In this document: positions 15,701 through 22,234 of the stretch, piece by piece
How the letters are laid out: each line of letters opens with the position of its first letter
Position numbering within the stretch: position 1 is the first letter of the stretch
Position numbers and translations under genes: made by a program
The notes under the pieces: model-generated
The model's input: only the letters and a program-made list of their open reading frames with translations
The model's database searches: none
Told to the model about the DNA's origin: nothing
Assembly: GCA_016199905.1 (NCBI GenBank)
Contig: JACQFU010000598.1
Span: forward strand, 1-27,013
Length of the DNA stretch: 27,013 nt
DNA from: Candidatus Wallbacteria bacterium
GTDB taxonomy: Bacteria; Muiribacteriota; UBA6191; JACPRK01
Direction: 5' to 3'

Positions 15701-16491
15701 TAGTCGTCCGGCGTGCCGACCTTCACGCTAGGGCCGTCCTCGACGCGGGCCTTGGGCGAGAGCTTGTCGAGCTTCTGCTGCATGTCGCGGCCGAAAACGT
15801 TGGATGGGTCCAGCCGCAGGATCTTGTTGACCGCCACCTGGACCTTGTCGAACTTCTGAATCTTGTAGAGGACCTTGGTGACGAGCACCCAGACCTGGAT
15901 GTTCGCGGGATTCGCGCGCAGGGCCAGCAGCCATTGCTTCACCGCGGGCTCGTACTTCTCGAGCTTGGCGTACTCGAGCCCGGCGTAGACGCGCGCCTGC
16001 ACGTTGCCCGGATCGATCCGCAGGATGCGCTTGAAGTAATCGAGCGCCGACATGTGCAGCTCGAAGCGACGGTTCTCGTCGTCGGCTGAAGTGGCCAACT
16101 TGTGGAGCGCCAGGCCCAGATAGCCCAAGGTCGTCAAGTTGTTCGGCCGATACTTCTTGACGATCTCGTCCCACTGGAAGACGGCGCTCTGAAGGTCGCC
16201 CAGCTTGGCCAGCTCGACGCCCAGCTGAAACATCACCGCCGGCACAGGCTTGACCGCCAGGATTGCCTGGAACTGCTGGACGGCGTCGGCGTGGCGTCCC
16301 TTCGTGGAATAGGCGCGTCCCAGCAGGAACCGCGACTTGAGGTCGTTGGGGTTGGCGTCGACCTGCGATCGCAGATCCTCCAGCGAGCGGCCCGGCTGCG
16401 TCACCGTCGCCAGAGCGCGCGGGGTGGCGGAAGCGGCCACCAGCGCCATGGCCAGCAGTCCACCGATGAGCCGTCGCGCCGGGTGCCGCAT
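12715..16491 (-). CDS. Very large TPR membrane protein with C-terminal zinc ribbon
   Basis: A 1258-residue protein of unknown function. Residues 1-28 are a signal peptide. Tetratricopeptide-type repeats cover about 35-245 (for example the A-x-x-x-F-x-x-I/A-L spacing at 70-80 and 150-160), a proline-rich linker covers about 250-310, and more TPRs run from about 315 to 790. Hydrophobic helices lie at about 799-826, 847-875 and 886-903. Further TPRs at about 917-1045 are followed by a helix at about 1085-1111, a cysteine cluster C-x2-C-x4-C-x2-C-x9-C-x2-C at 1122-1146 that should bind zinc, and two last helices (about 1186-1210 and 1232-1250). It looks like a membrane scaffold with TPR domains probably on both sides. 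It begins 7 bases after the accB stop, so it is in the whiA-accB transcript. Confidence 0.85.
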   Translation of the reverse strand: MRHPARRLIGGLLAMALVAASATPRALATVTQPGRSLEDLRSQVDANPNDLKSRFLLGRAYSTKGRHADAVQQFQAILAVKPVPAVMFQLGVELAKLGDLQSAVFQWDEIVKKYRPNNLTTLGYLGLALHKLATSADDENRRFELHMSALDYFKRILRIDPGNVQARVYAGLEYAKLEKYEPAVKQWLLALRANPANIQVWVLVTKVLYKIQKFDKVQVAVNKILRLDPSNVFGRDMQQKLDKLSPKARVEDGPSVKVGTPDDYPKHGPDQPIPRPGVDDSHDPTGTVPPVVPPVAQPGPMPPDTSPTIGDRGNMEAEQLFLDGLDFKEKGNFEKALYSFLQAIDKDPKFSQVYLQIGEVYLSLAKLAPTKNQFEERVQLAIQALKKVGELTPGSLLEHAAHAKEVLVGRLQKDGFSAYHLTAAQKALTDDRPEDAYEEYVLLLSNAVFNPDIFFDLGKVLPKLTGGNMSDLQFFLEELYGQHKDNYLIEYLLGKTYLRLGKPQEASSNVNKFIDHAEVLAPHIVKYVESCAASRTDPPDLFISARLLIRRQDRKEAVTRLAAYLKVAKKEDIFYSEALKLKTSISEMLDAGMSKGYEDEKKEIANDIPRTKALFSDAFKPEHLDDKLLEDVKVFLANHTENTLARFMYAWQCRLAAPKQGMMQAELEKAAEDTFNDLLSQKANNPDWHVSLGLQALAWGLPDGARAHLKVAGDLLLLKGRVRSLRHANLVLERAAKLIDAGKLDEALILMDQGRVYDARSLNFFLVRYRYLMAKGRMAEAASSLFEMGSVAMGDTWMRLVIFTDLGLILFRAVLLALLLTSAMLAVRYFEDLHHLLAELWHQKGLLLPFSLAISVFLLLVFPTGLVVFLPALTWPMLRADEKRAFGILMAFLVAVPLILPLSVSDNFDLLRQAEKVRSGDTAGAREFFEKFQKVRPGDYNTQYLLGLVGMQEADPAGLDAARKVFKDLASRYAGEAGPINNLAVLEGLKGDTQAALDGFNKALGKNPANARALYNISAIYARSGQIENMEKYLRWARSVAKADDQLGRFEAASFNPPRLLLMPDTLDEERLAQYFTFSGTLGLLSLDAPVIFFLCWFLFGGGLVGFLIFTRERLDVLMRRCYHCLKIVCNGCQKVVDQKAFCADCFDEAGRKKVSPKERGEALRIAAFKKAAVFNLLMPGSGLAFLGQAVPGVLIGLAFLALALAVVSGGGWLVNYLYAPVESGPLEMLKMLAGLTALAVWAGLQALFFNMRGSVQP

Positions 16492-16498
16492 GGTCGCT

Positions 16499-16972
16499 TC
16501 AGGACGGATCGACCAGGAACAGGGCCTGCCCGGCCTTCACGGGCTCGGCGTTGGCGATGGAGCACGAGACGATTTTCCCGCGCAAGCCGGCTTTGATCTC
16601 GTTCATCAGCTTCATCGCCTCGACGATGCATACCACGGTTTCCGGGCCGACCACGTCTCCCACGGACACGTACTCCGGCTTGTCGGGCGAGGGCGCCCGG
16701 TAGAACGTTCCGACCATCGGACTGACAATCGCCTCGTGCGTGCTCGCGGGCGGCGGCGGTGCCGGGGCGGCGGCGGGCTCCTGCGCGGCCCCGACGGGCG
16801 CCGGCGCCGGCTGTGCCGGGATCACGGCCACGGGCGCGGCCGACACGTTCGACTCCGGAACCGAGCGGGTCGCCTTGAACTTCATTCCGTCGATCTCGAC
16901 GTCGAGCTCCTCGAGCCCGAACTCTTCGGCGAGCCTGAGCAGCTCGCGCGCTTCCTCGGCGATTTTCTTCAC
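16499..16972 (-). CDS. accB: Biotin carboxyl carrier protein of acetyl-CoA carboxylase
   Basis: A 157-residue AccB. It carries the biotin that shuttles a carboxyl group from biotin carboxylase (AccC) to carboxyltransferase (AccAD), making malonyl-CoA for fatty acid synthesis. The N-terminal part (KKIAEEARELLRLAEEFGLEELDVEIDG) is the usual helix and strand, residues 45-76 are the Pro/Ala-rich linker, and the biotinyl domain begins at IVSPMVGTFYRAPSPD, a hallmark of this family including the thumb loop. The biotin attachment site is Lys121 in EAMKLMNEI. It starts at GTG 16972, which overlaps the whiA stop (GTGA). The usual partner accC does not follow; instead a TPR protein does. Confidence 0.95.
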   Translation of the reverse strand: MKKIAEEARELLRLAEEFGLEELDVEIDGMKFKATRSVPESNVSAAPVAVIPAQPAPAPVGAAQEPAAAPAPPPPASTHEAIVSPMVGTFYRAPSPDKPEYVSVGDVVGPETVVCIVEAMKLMNEIKAGLRGKIVSCSIANAEPVKAGQALFLVDPS

Positions 16973-17808
16973 GCGTCCAGTCTCCGCAATTCGATGGCCA
17001 GCCGCGTCAACTCGTCTATCCGGTGTTGCATGCCGGACTTGGTCATCCGGGGTCGGGCCTTCGACGCCAACTCTCGTAGGCTGGCGGTCGGATGGCGCAG
17101 GCGTAACAGGGCCACCTCTCGGAGACGGGCCGGAAGAGCGTCGAGGCCTTCCGCGCCGTCCAGGCGTCTGATCGCATCGAGCGTCAGCGCCGCGCTCCTG
17201 CTGGTGCTGGCGATGTTTCCCACCTCGCAGTTCACCACGCGGTTGATGTCATTTCGCATGCGCTTGGTGACGAGCAAGTCTTCCAGCGCGAGCATCGTCT
17301 CGAACGCCCCCATCTGAGCGACCGCCTCGGCGATGACTTCTTGGTCCCTCAAGTAGAGCATGGGCCGGCCAGCCCGAGTTCCCTCGGCCAGCGGCAACCG
17401 CGTGCGTCGCAGGAGGGCGAGCAGCGCCGCGGGCGCCGCCAGTTCGAAGTGTCCGTCCGTGTTGACGTAGGCCCCCTTCCAGACGCTGCCTCTGAGGACT
17501 CCCGCCCTGCAGCAGCGTTTCAGCGGGCCAGGGGCGGCCTCACGCGGAACGTTGAGTAGCGTGAAGTCTCGCCTTCCGCCCTCGACTGCCGGACCGCGGA
17601 CCCGAGCGGGTGTCGCCCGGACGGCAAAGCCCAGGGACGCGCCCAGGGTGCCGAGACGGTCTCCGAGCCGTGCGGGGCAGCCCAGAAGCCGCCCGCCGGG
17701 GCCGCCGAGCGCCAGAGTCAGCGCGCGCAACTCCCAGCGCGAGCAGCAGGGATCGCTGGCAGGAAGCCTTGAAACCTCCTCCTGAAGCGCTTGAGTCAGC
17801 TTGGCCAT
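16969..17808 (-). CDS. whiA: WhiA-like DNA-binding protein
   Basis: A 279-residue homologue of WhiA, a conserved DNA-binding protein that controls sporulation division in Streptomyces and affects cell division and chromosome segregation in Bacillus. The N-terminus (LTQALQEEVSRL...CC...WELRAL) and the LAGLIDADG-like part at about 99-155 (CRAGVLRGSVWKGAYVN) are degenerate but recognisable. The linker carries the diagnostic KRMRNDINRVVNCEVGN at 182-198, and the C-terminal helix-turn-helix is SLRELASKARPRMTKSGMQHRIDEL at 243-267 written with its key KSGMQHR. It is a little shorter than the usual 300-330 residues. RapZ and YvcK, its usual Gram-positive neighbours, are absent; accB overlaps its stop. 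The ribosome-binding site is weak. Confidence 0.85.
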   Translation of the reverse strand: MAKLTQALQEEVSRLPASDPCCSRWELRALTLALGGPGGRLLGCPARLGDRLGTLGASLGFAVRATPARVRGPAVEGGRRDFTLLNVPREAAPGPLKRCCRAGVLRGSVWKGAYVNTDGHFELAAPAALLALLRRTRLPLAEGTRAGRPMLYLRDQEVIAEAVAQMGAFETMLALEDLLVTKRMRNDINRVVNCEVGNIASTSRSAALTLDAIRRLDGAEGLDALPARLREVALLRLRHPTASLRELASKARPRMTKSGMQHRIDELTRLAIELRRLDA

Positions 17809-17917
17809 TGCAAGAAGTTGGACCCCGGCGACGGGCCTTCCGTTCGAGGAATCGGGGGCCCCGCCGAGCGCGAGAGATCATAACACGTGGGCGGGCTGAT
17901 GTCGCTTCTGGCGGGCG

Positions 17918-18403
17918 TCAGCGCGATGGGCCGGGCGTCTGTTCCGGATGGCGCACCACGGAGCGGATGAGCGGGGCCGAAAGGGCAGTCGTCCGATAGC
18001 GCGTCTGGCCTTCCGGGGACTGCACGATCAGCGTGGGCAAGAAATCGATTCCCAGCGGACCGAGCCAGCTGCCGGACGGATCGCAGAGCCAGGGGAACTC
18101 GTACTCGCGGCCGCGGCAGTAATCGTCGGCCTGACGCGGAGTCATGGCCACGAAGACGACCGCCACCGACGAACGCTCGGCACTTCGAATGCGTTTGATG
18201 TTCTCCTGAACCAGATCGAGCATCGCTTGCTCTGCCGGAGTTCCAAGGCCCGCGAAGATTAGGACGCGCTGCCTTTTGCCGAAGCGGCGCTCGAAATCGA
18301 CCGCCTTCCCATCGGCGTCGAAGAGCTTTGGGGGCGGCGGAGCGGCCAGCAGCACCGTTCCGCAGAGCAAGAGCAGCCCGGAGAAGAGGAGAGGTCCACG
18401 CAC
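17918..18403 (-). CDS. Exported thioredoxin-fold protein without CxxC
   Basis: About 161 residues with a hydrophobic N-terminal signal (RGPLLFSGLLLLCGTVLLAA) and then a thioredoxin-like layout: a strand RVLIFAGLG, a helix beginning TPAEQAML, VAVVFVAM, and a conserved cis-proline-like FLPTLIV near the C-terminus. The active-site position reads GLGTPAEQ, so there is no CxxC pair and it should not be a thiol oxidoreductase. It may be a binding or chaperone-like relative of TlpA/AhpC proteins. I chose GTG 18403 because it places a single arginine before the hydrophobic core. The frame extends to TTG 18439, which would overlap the FecR-type gene by 17 bases. It follows that gene directly. Confidence 0.68.
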   Translation of the reverse strand: MRGPLLFSGLLLLCGTVLLAAPPPPKLFDADGKAVDFERRFGKRQRVLIFAGLGTPAEQAMLDLVQENIKRIRSAERSSVAVVFVAMTPRQADDYCRGREYEFPWLCDPSGSWLGPLGIDFLPTLIVQSPEGQTRYRTTALSAPLIRSVVRHPEQTPGPSR

Positions 18404-18422
18404 GGAGGGGACTCTACAACTC

Positions 18423-19310
18423 TCACCGATCGTCGCCAAGCGGCAAGCGAGTGTCCTCGGGCCGGGCCGGCTCGGGCGAGGAGGCGGGTTTCGGCACGTT
18501 CACCTGGGCGCCGTCGACTTCCGCCCGCTGGCCAGCCGTCAGCATCACGCCGTGTCCCGGGCTGCGCAACGCCTCGACTTGCACCTTGCCTTCGTGAACG
18601 TCGACGGAGGTGACCGAACGATGCGTAACCCGGTATCGCGTTCCCCAGACCGTCACGAGAGCGTCCGGTGTGCGGACCCGGAAATGCAGTTTCTGTTTCT
18701 CGACAGCCATCTCGATCGACCCTGTGTCGAGGCGGAGCTCGTCGGCCCCCGCCGTGAGGCGCGTGCCCCCGCTCAGCTCCGCCGTCGAGCCGTCCGCGTA
18801 GGCGAGCGTTGCGGCGACAGGGCCGCCGGAGGTGCCCGGCGTCTCGACACGCGCGCCCTCGGCCACCGCGGCCGACGCTCCCGATACCGGCTTCCCATCG
18901 ACGGTCACGCCTGCGACGGGATTGACCAGAGTGAGGTTGGCCGCAAACTGCACGGAGGACGACGTGCGAGGCCCACGGACGCCGGGATGCAACAGGGCCA
19001 TGACAACCACGGCCGCTGCAGCGCTCGAGGCCGCCAGCCGCCAGCCGCCAAGCCAGGAGGGCCAGAGGCTGCGAGACGGAGCCGTCCGGGAAGGCAGGCG
19101 CCTGGAGAGTGCCGCCAGGATGGCCGGCGGCGCGGTCTCCTCCGGAATCCGGTGCAGCCCGCTCACGAGCGCTCGCATCAGCGTCAGCTCGCCGGCGCAA
19201 GCCCGGCACGACTTGAGGTGCTCCTCGACCGTGCGGCCGTCGGCATCGGTCAGCTCGCCCTCGGCATAATCCGAGAGCAACGCCTGGATATTCTCGCAGC
19301 CAGGGTTCAT
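18423..19310 (-). CDS. Anti-sigma zinc-finger protein fused to a FecR domain
   Basis: A 295-residue membrane protein. Residues 1-45 form a zf-HC2 anti-sigma domain with His31, Cys35 and Cys38 in HLKSCRACA and an upstream Cys5, of the type that holds an ECF sigma factor inactive. A hydrophobic segment at about 90-107 crosses the membrane. The outer part at about 115-265 resembles FecR: VVGKPV-like VDGKPV, ADGSTAELSGGTRLT, VRTPDALVTVWGTRYRV and VDVHEGKVQVE are family features. Such proteins usually relay a surface signal to a sigma factor encoded next door, but no sigma gene is adjacent. AAGGAG lies 6 bases before ATG 19310, and palindromes lie upstream. The gene leads the thioredoxin-fold, whiA, accB and TPR series. 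Confidence 0.85.
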   Translation of the reverse strand: MNPGCENIQALLSDYAEGELTDADGRTVEEHLKSCRACAGELTLMRALVSGLHRIPEETAPPAILAALSRRLPSRTAPSRSLWPSWLGGWRLAASSAAAAVVVMALLHPGVRGPRTSSSVQFAANLTLVNPVAGVTVDGKPVSGASAAVAEGARVETPGTSGGPVAATLAYADGSTAELSGGTRLTAGADELRLDTGSIEMAVEKQKLHFRVRTPDALVTVWGTRYRVTHRSVTSVDVHEGKVQVEALRSPGHGVMLTAGQRAEVDGAQVNVPKPASSPEPARPEDTRLPLGDDR

Positions 19311-19364
19311 CGAGTTCTCCTTGGACCGGCCGTCGCCCCGGGTGGAGCGTCCGTCGTCCCGGTA

Positions 19365-19399
19365 GGGAACCGGGCCATCGTAGCACCGGTTCCCGGAAC
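19365..19399. promoter_or_regulatory. Overlapping palindromes in the FecR/pilin divergent gap
   Basis: A perfect 9-bp inverted repeat, GGGAACCGG at 19365-19373 and CCGGTTCCC at 19386-19394, overlaps a second palindrome GTTCCCGGAAC at 19389-19399. This gives three GGAAC half-sites in 35 bases, 55-89 bases upstream of the anti-sigma/FecR start. It fits an operator or an ECF -35-like sequence; GGAAC is also the core of many ECF -35 boxes. Confidence 0.45.
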
Positions 19400-19516
19400 A
19401 TGGGACGAATCCGAATGCCGGAAGGATAGAGGAGGATTGGAGATCGAGTTTTCGGCCTGTTTGGCCTGTCCAGTCGCGGCCGTGGCCGGGTATACTTTCC
19501 AGAGGGTCCCGAACTC

Positions 19517-21142
19517 GTGAAAGTGCTCAGCAAGCTGGCAGCCGGCCTCAGGGGCGGCGGTCCCCGCGCCGGTGTGGGGGCTCTTCCGGTCATCGTCATG
19601 ACGCTCCTGATGGTGCTGGCGTTCGTCGGCTTCTCGCAGCGCTACTTCGGCAGCCAGGTCTCCAGTCAGACCTTCCGATTGGCCATGGGCCGCCTGGCCG
19701 AGCAGCTTGCCGACTCGGCAGTGGAGGAGGCATTGCATGACGTGAGGTCGCACGTCAACGACCCCTCAGACCCGCTGTTCCAAGAGATCCGACTCGAGGT
19801 GTACGCCGGCGTGACCGGGGAGGTCCCGCTGACCATCAAGACGCCCTTCGTGGAGCGGATCGCGCGGGAGGCACCTTACAGGGGATTCTTCCTCGAGGAC
19901 GTGCGCGCGGACGTCATCTGGCAGGCGCAGTTCTCGAAGTTGCCTTACGAGAAGTTCGGTGTGGTGCGTTGCCGGGCTCGGGCCGGAATTCGCCTGGGGC
20001 TGACCGAGAAGGTGCAGCGCACCGTCGAGACCGGCGTCGATTTCAAGATCGTGCTCGCGTCGACGCCGCGCCCCTTCGACCAGACGACCGTCTACATCGA
20101 GGACGGCACGAGCCTGGGCACCTCGCGGGCCAACCGCAGGATGGAGGAGGCGCTGCGGACACTGGAGGCGCTGGCGAGCGAGAAGGCCGACGTCTCGCGA
20201 CGGCTGGAGGCACGCAAGGCAGAGGTGTCGCCGGGAGGGTCGGGGGAAGCGTTGCTGGCGGACTACTCCTCCCTGGACATCCCGGCGCTGCGGCCGACCT
20301 TGCACCGGATGGAGGAGGAGAACCTGGTGGTCTTCCGCGTGCAGGACCAGGTGGATCTCAAGGAGCTCGACATGGCGGGCGCGGTGGTGCGCTTCGAGTC
20401 GGACCTGGAGTCGGTCGACCGGCGGCTGTCATCGGCTCGCACCGCTTTGGACGCGGCCTTCACCGACGCCACACGCCACCGCGAGTACTTGGCGGCGCTG
20501 AAGGACGCCGCGGGCAAACGGACTCGATTCCTCCAGTGGCTCGTGGGGTACCAGAGCGCGACCAGCGAATGGGGGGGCGAGGCCTGGTCGCGGCTCGCCG
20601 AGTTCCACTACAAGCTCGAGCAGGTGGAGTGGAAGCGGAAGGCCTTCCATTTCATCCGCGAGGGCCAGGGCGGCTCGGCGCGCGCCCAGCTCGAGGCGCT
20701 CGCCGCGCGGCTGGGACGCCTCAACGGCGTCGTCTTCGTCGAGAACCCCGGCGAGACCCTGGAGCTCGAGGGAAAGCTCGCGGAGCTGCGTGGGATGCTG
20801 GTGCTCGTGACGACCGGCGCGGTGCGGCTCAGCGGCGCCGGCCGCAACGGCGGCCCCACCGACTTTCTCACCATCGTCTCTTACGGGCGGATGAGCGTGG
20901 ACGGCGAAGTGCACGCCTCGCTGATTCCGAGGGGCGGGGTGCTCGTGCCCGCGTCAGCGACCGTGAAGGGCAACCTGATCCTGCACGACGCGCAGGACCC
21001 CTCCGCTCTGCAGGGCATCGTGAAACACGACGCGCGGTACTTCTCGGGCCGCACCACGACGGAGGACTCCAGCGGCGCTTTCACCGACTACTACCTCTGC
21101 GCGCTGGGACCCAGGCCGGTCTACCGCGAGGTCCAGCGATGA
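19517..21142 (+). CDS. PilX-like pilus-associated protein, large
   Basis: A 541-residue protein beginning at GTG 19517 after AGAGGG. Residues 18-42 (AGVGALPVIVMTLLMVLAFVGFS) form one membrane helix after a short basic N-terminus, as in PilX-type proteins. The segment after the helix, AMGRLAEQLADSAVEEALHDV, fits the aligned alpha-helical stalk. A predicted coiled coil follows at about 205-240 (many Arg/Glu/Leu), then a helical middle part. The last hundred residues (GAVRLSGAGRNGG...VSYGRMSVDGEVHASLIPRGGVLVPASATVKGNLILHD in parts) alternate short beta strands like polymer-forming or DUF7305 domains. It is the first gene of three with ATGA overlaps. I cannot name the family firmly; an accessory pilin or tip protein is the best inference. 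Confidence 0.7.
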   Translation: MKVLSKLAAGLRGGGPRAGVGALPVIVMTLLMVLAFVGFSQRYFGSQVSSQTFRLAMGRLAEQLADSAVEEALHDVRSHVNDPSDPLFQEIRLEVYAGVTGEVPLTIKTPFVERIAREAPYRGFFLEDVRADVIWQAQFSKLPYEKFGVVRCRARAGIRLGLTEKVQRTVETGVDFKIVLASTPRPFDQTTVYIEDGTSLGTSRANRRMEEALRTLEALASEKADVSRRLEARKAEVSPGGSGEALLADYSSLDIPALRPTLHRMEEENLVVFRVQDQVDLKELDMAGAVVRFESDLESVDRRLSSARTALDAAFTDATRHREYLAALKDAAGKRTRFLQWLVGYQSATSEWGGEAWSRLAEFHYKLEQVEWKRKAFHFIREGQGGSARAQLEALAARLGRLNGVVFVENPGETLELEGKLAELRGMLVLVTTGAVRLSGAGRNGGPTDFLTIVSYGRMSVDGEVHASLIPRGGVLVPASATVKGNLILHDAQDPSALQGIVKHDARYFSGRTTTEDSSGAFTDYYLCALGPRPVYREVQR

Positions 21143-21615
21143 AGCGCGCGAGCGGGTTTACGGCCGTGGAGGTGCTGGTGAGCATCGCCATACTGGCCAT
21201 CGCGCTGGTGCCGGTGCTGACGATGCTCATCTCGGGCAACAAGGAATCCGCCTACGGCGAATACCAGATGATCGCCCAGACGCGGGCCGAATCGATCCTG
21301 CAGGTGCTGGCCTGCCGGGACTGGCAGGCTTTCGCGGGCTTCCCCCAGGGAACGCCAACAGTCGTGCCCGAGACGTTGACCTCCTCGGCGATCGAGCTGC
21401 CGGAGGACTTCCGGCGGCGTCTGGCCGGCTTCGAGGAGACCGTCACTTTCACGCCGCTCGACGGCGGGCTGGCGGAAGTGGCCGTCGACATCGCCTGGCT
21501 GCTTCCCGGCGAGGGCGCCGAATCGAACCACCAGTTCAGACTGCGGCGGTTGATGTCGCGGCCGGACGCGGGCTTGGCGGCCAGCTACGTGCCGCGGCAG
21601 GCGGTGGCCCCATGA
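21139..21615 (+). CDS. Prepilin-type protein (PilV/GspI-like)
   Basis: A 158-residue prepilin. After MKRASG comes FTAVEVLVSIAILAIALVPV, a class III signal: cleavage follows Gly6, Phe7 would be methylated and Glu11 (position +5) is the conserved residue. The rest is short and mainly polar, as in minor pseudopilins GspI or PilV. ATG 21139 overlaps the previous stop (ATGA), implying translational coupling. A prepilin peptidase would be needed to process it and is not in the window. Confidence 0.82.
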   Translation: MKRASGFTAVEVLVSIAILAIALVPVLTMLISGNKESAYGEYQMIAQTRAESILQVLACRDWQAFAGFPQGTPTVVPETLTSSAIELPEDFRRRLAGFEETVTFTPLDGGLAEVAVDIAWLLPGEGAESNHQFRLRRLMSRPDAGLAASYVPRQAVAP

Positions 21616-22226
21616 CGCGGCGCGGCATGACCATCGTCGAACTGGTGGTGATGTCGGCAGTCGCTGCCGTGGTGCTCGCGACGGTCTACCTTCTCTTTTC
21701 GGCGGGCTCGCGCCACGGGAACCGGATGGACGAGAAGCTGCGCGGCGTGCAGGCAGCGCAGATCCTTCTGGAATACTTGACCGCCGATCTGAAGGCGGCC
21801 TTGGTCAATGCGAGCCGGCAGGTCCGGGTCGAGAGCATCGCGGAGGGCTCGCGGAACAGGCTGAGCTTCGATCGCTACGACGGCGAGCGCTCGAGGCACC
21901 ACTTCGGGGGATACCTGCCTGTGAAGCACTGCGTGTACCAGTTCGAACAGAAGACCCACAAGGTACTGCGAGACGGCGAGCCGATGCCGGTCGGCAGCTT
22001 CGCTTCCGTGTCGTTCGTGCTCACCCACGCGCAGCCCGACGCCTCTCCCGCGCTGCTCGGCGAGACGGTGACCGTGCTGATGACTACAGCCCCGATCGAG
22101 CAACTGGAGAGAGGCGAGGTCGACGCGCGCTCGAGCTCGACCTTCGTGGCGACGATCGCGTACCCCTCGATCTCACCGCTGGACCCGCTTCACACGTGGC
22201 TGCCGAACTACTACGGCTCGCCCTGA
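21612..22226 (+). CDS. Prepilin-type protein (PilW/GspJ-like)
   Basis: A 204-residue prepilin. The sequence MTRRGMTIVELVVMSAVAAVVLATVYLLF shows the class III signal with cleavage after Gly5 and Glu10 at +5 of the mature protein, followed by a long hydrophobic helix. The size and the pattern of aromatic and hydrophobic residues in the globular part match GspJ or PilW. The start overlaps the previous stop (ATGA), so the three genes form one operon. The stop lies 8 bases from the stop of the convergent gene, with no terminator between. Confidence 0.82.
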   Translation: MTRRGMTIVELVVMSAVAAVVLATVYLLFSAGSRHGNRMDEKLRGVQAAQILLEYLTADLKAALVNASRQVRVESIAEGSRNRLSFDRYDGERSRHHFGGYLPVKHCVYQFEQKTHKVLRDGEPMPVGSFASVSFVLTHAQPDASPALLGETVTVLMTTAPIEQLERGEVDARSSSTFVATIAYPSISPLDPLHTWLPNYYGSP

Positions 22227-22234
22227 CGTCGTTG

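Noticed and set aside
13120..16089. A 989-residue plus-strand open frame
   Set aside because: It lies entirely over the TPR gene on the other strand and is rich in Arg, Gln, His and Val with no domain pattern, as expected for a shadow frame in GC-rich DNA.
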